Assembly: GCA_015657635.1 (NCBI GenBank)
Contig: JACDQM010000087.1
Coordinates: forward strand, 1 to 36,285
Direction: 5' to 3'
Length of the DNA stretch: 36,285 nucleotides
Source of the DNA: Roseateles sp.
GTDB lineage: Bacteria; Pseudomonadota; Gammaproteobacteria; Burkholderiales; Burkholderiaceae_C
Within the stretch, counting starts at the first letter, position 1, and each line of letters starts with the position of its first letter. Below, in pieces: positions 30,197 to 36,285 of the stretch. The position numbers were made by a program, and so were the translations under genes. Below the pieces are notes generated by a model, which made no database searches, was not told where the DNA came from, and worked only from the letters and a program-made list of their open reading frames with translations.

Positions 30197-32452
30197 TCAT
30201 CGCAGGCCCTCCAGCGGCTGGTACAGCGGCAGCCATTCCAGCAGTTCGGACAAGGGCATCGGCCGAGCCAGCAGATAGCCCTGGCCCTCGTCGCAACCGA
30301 GTGCGGCCAGGATGCGCGCCTGCTCCAGCGTCTCGACGCCTTCAGCCAGCACCTTCATGCCCACGCGGTGACCGATCGGCACCACCATCTCGGCGATCTG
30401 CGCGCTGCGTGCGCCGCTGCCCAGGCCGCTGATGAAGCTGCGGTCGATCTTCAGCCGGTCGGCGGGCATGCGGTCCAGATAGCTCAGCGACGAGTAGCCG
30501 GTGCCGAAGTCGTCGATCGCCACCGCCACGCCCATGGCCTTGAGCTCATGCAGGCAGCCCAGCACCTGCTCGGCACCGGTCATCGCCACCGACTCGGTGA
30601 TCTCCAGCTCCAGCGCGCCGGGCTCTAACGTGCAGCTGCTCAGTGCCTCGCGCACCATCTGCACAAAGCCGGGGGCCTGGAACTGCGTGACCGAGATGTT
30701 GACCGCCATGCGGAAGTCGCGCAGCCCGGCGCGGCGGATCTTGCCGACGGCCTGCAGCGCGGTCAGCAGCGCCCAGCGCCCGGTCTCCAGGATCAGGCCG
30801 GAGCTCTCGGCCACCGGAATGAAGGCGTCGGGCGGCACATGGCTGCCGTCGGCGGTGCGCCAGCGCATCAAGGCCTCGAAGCCAGTGATCTCGCCGGTGG
30901 CGAGCGCCCATTGCGGCTGGTAGGCCAGGTAGAGCTGACCCAGCTTGGGCGCATCGGTGAAGGCCTGCAGCAGGCGCATGTGCTCGCGCGTCTGCGCCTC
31001 CAGCTCAGGGCTGTACCAGGCCAGCTGGCCGCAGCCCTGCGCCTTGGCGCGCTTCAGCGCCAGCGAGGCATTCTTCAGCAGCACCTCGCCGTTCGTGTCG
31101 GTGTCGCTGGTCTGGTCCAGCCCGATCGACACGGTGATGTGCACGCGCTTGCCGTCCAGGTCGAAGGGCTCGTTGCACAGCGATTGCAGCGCGTCCAGCT
31201 GCAGCGCGTCGGCAGCGCAGAACAGGCCGAACACATCGGCGCCGATGCGTGCCACCAGGCAGTGCGGGCCGAGCAAGCGGGGCAGGCGCTGCGACACCGC
31301 CATCAGCAGCAGATCGCCCTGCGCATGGCCGAACATGTCGTTGATCTCGCCGAAGCGGTCGATGTCGATCACGCCGACCACCCAGCCGCTGCCATCGGGG
31401 CCTGAATGGCGGGTCTTGATCGCCTCGAGCAAGGCGCTGCGGTTGGGCAGGCCCACCAGCGTGTCGTAATAGGCCAGGCCATGCAGGCGCTCGGTGAGGA
31501 AGACCTTGGAGGCGCTCAGGTCCAGGTGCTGGTGCAGCACCTGCAGCAGCTGCATCTGCGCCGGCACCAGCGGGTCGCGCGCGCGGGCATGCATCATCAG
31601 GCCGCGGCCGGCATCGAGCGCCACCCAGACCGTCACCGAATCGGGCTCGACCACGATCGAGCGCGCCAGCGCGCAGCGCTGCAGCCGGGCCATCAGCGCG
31701 GCGTCGGCGAACTCGGCCAGGGTCTTGCCCTTGTGCGCGGTGAAGCCCTCGCCGGCCACCATCAGGCGCGCCGAGCCCAGGGCGCTGTCCTTCTCGTCGA
31801 CCAGCGCGACAAAGCCGCTGAGCTCGACCTCGAAGGGCTTCTGCAGCTCGTCGATCAAGGCGGCGGCGTAATCGCTGAGGCCGGACTTGTCGATCAGCGA
31901 GCTGCTGATGTTCAGGGTCTCGCGCAGGAAGCGCTGCTGCTCGGCGGCGCGGCACAGCTGCTCGTAGGCGCGGATGGCGGTGAACAGCGCGATGAAGAGC
32001 TTGGAGCGCGTCAGCTCGCTCTTGGTGCGGTAGTCGTTGATGTCGTACTGCGCCACCGTGCGCTCGTCCGGCGCGTAGCCCGGCTGGCCGGTACGCAGGA
32101 TGATGCGGGCGTCCAGCAAGGCCATGTCGTCGCGGATGGTGCTGACGATGTCGAGCCCGGCCGTCACCGTCTCCATCACCACGTCGAGCAGCACCACGGC
32201 CACGTCGCGCTCGTGCTTCAGCAGCTCCAGCGCTTCGGCGCCGGAATGGGCGTGCAGCAGCTGCAGGGGCCGGCCCAGGATCTGGACATCGCGCAGGCCG
32301 AAGACGGTGGCCTCATGCACCTCGGGGTCGTCGTCGACCACCAGCACTTTCCAGGGCGCCAGCTGGGTGGCGGGCGCGCCGCTGTCTTCCGGGAGGAAGA
32401 GCAGGTCGGCCTCAGAGCCACTGTCGGTCATGCTTGACTCGGCCTCTGTCAT
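30197..32452 (-). CDS. REC-DUF3369-GGDEF-EAL response regulator, c-di-GMP phosphodiesterase
   Basis: A 751-residue protein. The receiver domain (about 33-160) has WKVLVVDDDPEVHEA and Asp90 in AVVLLDVVME. DUF3369 follows (about 165-320; QRFLRETLNISSSLIDKSGLSDYA). The GGDEF domain (about 330-480) has LAYYDTLVGLPNRSALLEA, but its active loop is GADVF instead of GG(D/E)EF, so cyclase activity is probably lost. The EAL domain (about 490-745) keeps FEALMRW, MAVNISVTQFQ, LEITES, AIDDFGTGYSS, KIDRSFI and AEGVETLEQ, all the metal and substrate positions. Phosphorylation probably controls c-di-GMP breakdown. It is upstream of the sensor kinase in one operon. Confidence 0.92.
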   Translation of the reverse strand: MTEAESSMTDSGSEADLLFLPEDSGAPATQLAPWKVLVVDDDPEVHEATVFGLRDVQILGRPLQLLHAHSGAEALELLKHERDVAVVLLDVVMETVTAGLDIVSTIRDDMALLDARIILRTGQPGYAPDERTVAQYDINDYRTKSELTRSKLFIALFTAIRAYEQLCRAAEQQRFLRETLNISSSLIDKSGLSDYAAALIDELQKPFEVELSGFVALVDEKDSALGSARLMVAGEGFTAHKGKTLAEFADAALMARLQRCALARSIVVEPDSVTVWVALDAGRGLMMHARARDPLVPAQMQLLQVLHQHLDLSASKVFLTERLHGLAYYDTLVGLPNRSALLEAIKTRHSGPDGSGWVVGVIDIDRFGEINDMFGHAQGDLLLMAVSQRLPRLLGPHCLVARIGADVFGLFCAADALQLDALQSLCNEPFDLDGKRVHITVSIGLDQTSDTDTNGEVLLKNASLALKRAKAQGCGQLAWYSPELEAQTREHMRLLQAFTDAPKLGQLYLAYQPQWALATGEITGFEALMRWRTADGSHVPPDAFIPVAESSGLILETGRWALLTALQAVGKIRRAGLRDFRMAVNISVTQFQAPGFVQMVREALSSCTLEPGALELEITESVAMTGAEQVLGCLHELKAMGVAVAIDDFGTGYSSLSYLDRMPADRLKIDRSFISGLGSGARSAQIAEMVVPIGHRVGMKVLAEGVETLEQARILAALGCDEGQGYLLARPMPLSELLEWLPLYQPLEGLR

Positions 32453-32636
32453 GGTGGGCTGCGCTGATGCGTAGTTTTATCAGTTCAACCAAGCATACCC
32501 GGGCTACGGACGCCTGTGGAATTGATGGGCATCGCCGGCGGGCCTGGATGAGGCAGGAATTGGCGACGCGCGTCAGATCGTTTCATCGGCGCTTGTCGCA
32601 TGCCAAGCTGGGCAGCCTGCAAGGCGGGGGACAGGC

Positions 32637-35297
32637 TCAGGATGGCTTGTGTTGCCGGCTGAGCTCCTGGAGGTGCTTGGCATGGTCGCCTTTCAGAGGC
32701 AGCAAGGCATTGGCTTGTTCGTACGATTTGAGCGCAGCGCGCCGCCACATCGCAGCGGCGGCCGGTTCCAGCTGCGCCATCAGCCGCTGTGCTTCACCCA
32801 GGTTCAGCAAGGCGTCACCCGCCTTTGGCGCGGCTGCGAGCGGCGTCAGCACCGCGATCGACTGCCTGGTGAGCAGGCGGGCCTGCTCGGGCTGCCCAAC
32901 ACCAGACAGCGCGCGCGCCTTGAAGACGTGCTGCCAGGCAATCATCCGTTGCACATGCGGGCTGGTCTGGGCGCCAGCCCGCGCTGCCAATCCATCGAGT
33001 GCCAGCTGAACCACCGGCAGTGCTTCTGCGTGATGCCCCGTCTCCACCAGGGCTCTGCCGTGGTGCAGGGCCAGCCGCGGCAGGGACTCGGTCACCCATT
33101 TGTTGTCGGGGCCGTTCTCCCGGGCCAGTCTTTCAGCATGTGCCCAGGCCAGCCGTGTGGCCTCGAGCGCAGCCACTGGATCAGGCTGGCGCAGCAGGAT
33201 CACGCCGAGATTCGCGGCGTCGTTGATCAAGCCATCGATGACCGCCGTGTTGGCCGGGGCCAGTTTTGCGGCTTCGTGTCGCGAGCCAACGGCCAGCTCC
33301 GCATCCTTGCGGGCCTCTGCAACGCCGTTGAGTCTCGCCAGCGTCAGAGCCCGTGCGCCATGCATGGACGCCCGGATCTGCAGCCACTGAAGGCTTCGGC
33401 CGGCTTGCCCGGCAATCTCATCCAGAAGCTTTTCGGAGCGAGCGAACCATTCCAGCGCAATCTCGGGCTTGTTCAGGCTGGACCTGCTCTGCGTGTCGTG
33501 GAACTGCCCCATGCGCATCAGGGCGGCAGCACGGCTGAGGTGGATGGCAGCTCGTTTGTCTTGCGCCACTGCGCCTTCGGCCTCAGCGAGGTAATCCAAG
33601 GTCTTGTGCATCAACTGAACCGAGGCTTCGGGCTTGTTGTCTGCGCGAAGGCCCAGGGCCTGCACCTGAAGTGCCTGCATGAACCAGGCGACGAAGTCCG
33701 CGTTGCCGCGCTGCTCAGGCCAGACACCTTCGGCGAGTTCGATGGCGCGCCGGGCAAACTCCCTGGCTTCGGCTGGCTTCACGAGGGAGGCCCCCGTGTC
33801 GTCGCCTTCGAGCTGCGCCAGCCGGGCATAGACGCCGGCCAGATCGGTGAGCCAGCGGCTGTCGCCGCCAGCATCAGAGGCCAGCTGTTCCAGATGGGTC
33901 AGCAGGTCCTTGAGCAGGCTTTCCTTGACCTGCAGTCCGCCGGGCAGATGCGTGATTGCATCGCCCTGACGCAGGATGATGTCTTGTGTGATGGTCTGTA
34001 TCCGCTTCAGATGGCCTTGGGCCAAGTCGCGCGCCCTGGCGGCTTCGTGCGCCTGCCAAGCTGTGGCGATCATGCCGCCGAGCATGGCCACCAGCGCTGT
34101 TGCAGCGAGAGCCACCGGCAGGCGATGCCTGAGGGCGAACTTGCGGAGGAGGTAGGTCTTCGATGGCGCGATGGCGCTGACCGGCAGCCCTGCCAGATAG
34201 GCGCGCACATCCGCCGTCAGCGCGTCGACGCTGGCATAGCGCTCGCTCGCTTCCTTTTCCAGCGTCTTCAGCAGGATGTTGTCCAGATCGCCCTTGAGGC
34301 GCTGGCGCGTGGCCAGCCACCAGGGGTCGTCGGGGCGGCTGGGGCTCAGGCTGGACGGGCGCGTGGCCGGCTCCTGCAACACCGCACGGGCGATCTCGGC
34401 GGCGCTGGTGGCGCTGCGCCCATAGGGGCGCTGGCCGGTCAGCAGCTGGTAGAGCAGCACGCCCAGCGAATAGACATCGGTGGCGGTGGAGACCGGTTCG
34501 CCGCGGATCTGCTCCGGGCTGGCATGGCTGGGCGTGAAGGGGCGCTGGCCGGCCTGCGTCTGCTCGGGCGCGCCGGGGTCTTCCAGCGGGTCCAGCGCCT
34601 TGGCGATGCCGAAGTCCAGCAGCTTGACCTGGCCGTCGCGGTTGACCAGCACATTGCCGGGCTTCAGGTCGCGGTGCACCAGCAGATGGCGGTGCGCGTG
34701 GGCAACGGCATCGGCCAGCTGCAGGAACAACGCCAGGCGCTGCTCCAGCGGCAGGCCGGCGCAGGCCTGGTCGATCGGCAGGCCCTCGACCAGCTCCATC
34801 ACGAAATAGGGCAGGCCCTGCGCGCTCAGTCCGGCATCGAACAGGCGCGCGATGTGCGCATGGTCCAGCCGGGCCAGCGCCTGGCGCTCCTGCGCAAAAC
34901 GCTGCAGCACGGCCGCCGATTCCATGCCGCGCTTGAGCAGCTTGACCGCCGCCTCGCCCTCGTAGGCGCCGTCGGCACGGCGCGCACGCCAGACCTCGCC
35001 CATGCCGCCGCTGCCCAGCGGCGCAACCAGGGTCCAGGCGCCCAGGCGCTGGCCGGGCTGGCCCGCTGCCGCGGCGGTGGACGCCATCGCCGGGCCGCTG
35101 GCCGGCTCGGCCAGGAAGTCGGGGTCGTAGCTGCCGCCGCCGGTGCTGTGCGCCAGCAGCGACAGCACCTCGGCCTGCACGGCTGCAGCCGTGCCGCTGG
35201 CGCGCACATGCGCCTCGCGCTGCTCGGGCGGCAGGGCCAGCGCGGCGTCGAACAGCGCGCGGACGAGGACCCAGTCGAGATCTGAGGGGGAGCTCAT
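32637..35297 (-). CDS. Membrane serine/threonine protein kinase with helical-repeat C-terminus
   Basis: An 886-residue protein of the PknB-type Hanks kinases. The P-loop LGSGGMGEVW is at 94-103, Lys119 in EAAVKLL, VHRDLKPGN with Asp210, LLDFGIAKA with Asp228, the APE-like SPEQ at 260-263, and DVYSLGVLLYQLLTG. One membrane helix spans about 394-414. The following ~470 residues are helical with TPR-like repeats (ALRADNKPEASVQLMHKTLDY, HGRALVETGHHAEALPVVQL). This family, with a short N-terminal helical segment before the kinase, often follows an ECF sigma factor gene, but none is next to it here. The target is unknown. Confidence 0.9.
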   Translation of the reverse strand: MSSPSDLDWVLVRALFDAALALPPEQREAHVRASGTAAAVQAEVLSLLAHSTGGGSYDPDFLAEPASGPAMASTAAAAGQPGQRLGAWTLVAPLGSGGMGEVWRARRADGAYEGEAAVKLLKRGMESAAVLQRFAQERQALARLDHAHIARLFDAGLSAQGLPYFVMELVEGLPIDQACAGLPLEQRLALFLQLADAVAHAHRHLLVHRDLKPGNVLVNRDGQVKLLDFGIAKALDPLEDPGAPEQTQAGQRPFTPSHASPEQIRGEPVSTATDVYSLGVLLYQLLTGQRPYGRSATSAAEIARAVLQEPATRPSSLSPSRPDDPWWLATRQRLKGDLDNILLKTLEKEASERYASVDALTADVRAYLAGLPVSAIAPSKTYLLRKFALRHRLPVALAATALVAMLGGMIATAWQAHEAARARDLAQGHLKRIQTITQDIILRQGDAITHLPGGLQVKESLLKDLLTHLEQLASDAGGDSRWLTDLAGVYARLAQLEGDDTGASLVKPAEAREFARRAIELAEGVWPEQRGNADFVAWFMQALQVQALGLRADNKPEASVQLMHKTLDYLAEAEGAVAQDKRAAIHLSRAAALMRMGQFHDTQSRSSLNKPEIALEWFARSEKLLDEIAGQAGRSLQWLQIRASMHGARALTLARLNGVAEARKDAELAVGSRHEAAKLAPANTAVIDGLINDAANLGVILLRQPDPVAALEATRLAWAHAERLARENGPDNKWVTESLPRLALHHGRALVETGHHAEALPVVQLALDGLAARAGAQTSPHVQRMIAWQHVFKARALSGVGQPEQARLLTRQSIAVLTPLAAAPKAGDALLNLGEAQRLMAQLEPAAAAMWRRAALKSYEQANALLPLKGDHAKHLQELSRQHKPS

Positions 35298-35365
35298 GGG
35301 GGCTCAGTGTGCGGGCGGTGCCAGGTCTTGCCAATCGGGCAAGCCCCGGCTGTGTCACCAAAACA

Positions 35366-35394
35366 AGGGGGCTGCGGCTCTGCGCCGCAGCCCC
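35366..35394 (-). terminator. Rho-independent terminator for the Ala-Pro protein gene
   Basis: GGGGCTGCGGC (35368-35378) and GCCGCAGCCCC (35384-35394) form an 11-base-pair stem with a 5-base loop. On the minus strand it is followed by CTTGTTTTGG, a broken T-run. It lies 25 bases downstream of the minus-strand gene ending at 35419 and before the kinase start, so it ends the former transcript. Confidence 0.65.
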
Positions 35395-35418
35395 TGCCTA
35401 TGGCGCTTGCGCTGGCGC

Positions 35419-36285
35419 TCAGCGCGGTGCCTTGGTGACGGCGACCAGCTCCTGCGTGGTGGTGATGGCGCCGGTGGGGGCGGGCAGCGTCGAGATGGTC
35501 ACACTCTTGGGCAGCATGAAGGGCACGGCGTTGGTGGTCCACAGCGTGACCTGGGTCGGCACCACGAAGCTGGATTGCAGCGTGGGCAGCAGCACCGACA
35601 GCAGCGGGTTGGTGGACGCCGGACCCTGCACCTGGAAGTCCTTCAGCGAGAACTCGACGCGGAACTTGCAGCTGTTGGCGAAGGCGCCGGCGGCGGTGCT
35701 GACGGTTTCGTTGGCATCGCGGTTGATCAGGAACTCGTACTTGATCACCAGGGCGGTGGCGCCGCCCAGCGAGGCGAAGCCGTCGGTGACGCTCTTGCCG
35801 GTGATGGTGGCGGTGACGGCGATCTTGCCGCTGCCGCCGCCCACCACGCCAGCATTGGCCAGGCGCTGCTGCCAGTCCGGCGGGTCGTAGCTGGTGACGG
35901 TGTCGCTGGCGCCGGGGCTGCTGGCGTCCTGGCCGAGCGCCGCGCCGGTGACCGGGTCAAGGTAGATCGTGCCGACACCGGCCTGGGCCAGCGTGGCGCC
36001 GTTGACGGTGACGGTGCCGACCACCGCCGCCGCGCCCTTGAAGGTGCCCGACGCGAAGTCGTACTTGACGGTGTAGGGCGCCGAGCCGGCGCTGCTGGAG
36101 GTCTGGCGGTAGGTGACTGAGTCGCCGGCCTTGGCCACCAGCGGAGCGCACTCATTGCCTGCCGACGGCGCCGGGCTGGGCGCGGGGGCAGGAGCAGGAG
36201 CAGGTGCGGGAGCAGGTGCGGGAGCAGGAGCAGGTGCAGGTGCAGGTGTAGGTGCGGGAGCAGGTGCAGGTGCAGGTGCAGGTGC
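35419..36285 (-). CDS. Ala-Pro-repeat surface-type protein, C-terminal part (5' end outside window)
   Basis: The frame is open to the window edge at 36285, so the start and any signal peptide are missing. The first visible part (36172-36285) encodes an Ala-Pro dipeptide repeat, about 19 pairs with one Thr-Pro, a rigid linker of the kind seen in exported or lipoproteins. One Cys (GNECAPLVAKAGD) follows. The C-terminal ~240 residues are Thr/Ser/Gly/Val rich and beta-type (SVTYRQTSSSAGSAPYTVKY, KIAVTATITGKSVTDGF, TLWTTNAVPFMLPKS). I do not recognise the domain. An extracellular or periplasmic location is inferred from composition. The GTG at 36138 is internal and not the start. Confidence 0.7.
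   Translation of the reverse strand, partial: APAPAPAPAPAPTPAPAPAPAPAPAPAPAPAPAPAPSPAPSAGNECAPLVAKAGDSVTYRQTSSSAGSAPYTVKYDFASGTFKGAAAVVGTVTVNGATLAQAGVGTIYLDPVTGAALGQDASSPGASDTVTSYDPPDWQQRLANAGVVGGGSGKIAVTATITGKSVTDGFASLGGATALVIKYEFLINRDANETVSTAAGAFANSCKFRVEFSLKDFQVQGPASTNPLLSVLLPTLQSSFVVPTQVTLWTTNAVPFMLPKSVTISTLPAPTGAITTTQELVAVTKAPR
36179..36285. repeat. Hexamer tandem repeat encoding Ala-Pro
   Basis: Near-perfect 6-base units (GGTGCA, GGAGCA and GGTGCG on the plus strand) run from about 36179 to the window edge. They code for Ala-Pro in the minus-strand gene. Such arrays vary in copy number by slippage, and the assembly ends inside it. Confidence 0.7.

Noticed and set aside
31406..32437. 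A 343-codon plus-strand frame opposite the EAL-protein gene
   Set aside because: It is a Gln/His/Val-rich shadow of the REC-DUF3369 region with no recognisable motif.
32649..35285. An 878-codon plus-strand frame opposite the kinase gene
   Set aside because: It is antisense to a clear protein kinase, has Gln/Arg/Gly-rich shadow composition, and shows no domain.
1..36285. CRISPR arrays, tRNA or rRNA genes
   Set aside because: No regularly spaced direct repeats with unique spacers, no cloverleaf with GTTCRA-type arm, and no rRNA-like stretch was seen by eye. A tRNAscan or Infernal run would be decisive.

Overview
The window is a stretch of chromosome from a G+C-rich betaproteobacterium, most likely order Burkholderiales (Roseateles/Paucibacter/Rubrivivax relatives). 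The evidence is a Bug/TctC-type substrate-binding protein, a type B PutA without a ribbon-helix-helix domain but with a divergent Lrp-type regulator, UbiC, and strong G+C bias at third codon positions (line 12541-12600 is 42/60 G+C by my count). No rRNA, tRNA, CRISPR array or recognisable transposase was seen. Genus placement is inference.

Layout. 1-5446: small housekeeping and accessory genes: the tail of a metallo-beta-lactamase-fold hydrolase, a DsbA-like thioredoxin-fold protein, a GNAT acetyltransferase, small membrane proteins, a TlpA-like thioredoxin, a GrpB/UPF0157 protein and a DUF1801 protein. 5584-10015: a lower-G+C accessory island (line 7321-7380 is 29/60 G+C), all on the minus strand. 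It holds a HEPN-like gene, an attC-like integron recombination site, a DUF2026 protein with a Cys-His-Asp triad, a reverse transcriptase (RT) with a YVDD active site, and a nitrilase-like protein a few bases behind it. This is the most interesting part: it looks like a relative of the nitrilase-linked defence RTs (DRT1/UG1) with the two activities on separate polypeptides, and part of it lies next to what appears to be an integron cassette junction.

10025-17960: proline metabolism and core genes: an Lrp/PutR-type regulator divergent from putA, a Bug-family binding protein, a VOC protein, proC (broken by two 1-base deletions), ubiC and a histidine phosphatase. 17965-20349: an aminoglycoside-6'-acetyltransferase-like domain fused to a VOC domain, a DUF4440/NTF2-like protein and an S66 LD-carboxypeptidase. 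20430-25933: an M61-like metallopeptidase, then a four-gene membrane-stress operon: an RHH-like N-terminal protein, PspA/IM30, YqiJ (DUF1449) and YqiK/flotillin. A diverged copy of the 3' end of the M61 gene lies just after the flotillin gene, so the operon is bracketed by imperfect direct repeats.

25957-36285: a small membrane protein, a serine beta-lactamase-family protein, a two-component c-di-GMP module (PAS sensor kinase, frameshifted before its ATP lid, plus a REC-DUF3369-GGDEF-EAL regulator), a TPR-like serine/threonine kinase, a terminator, and the C-terminal part of an exported-type protein with an Ala-Pro repeat that runs off the window edge.
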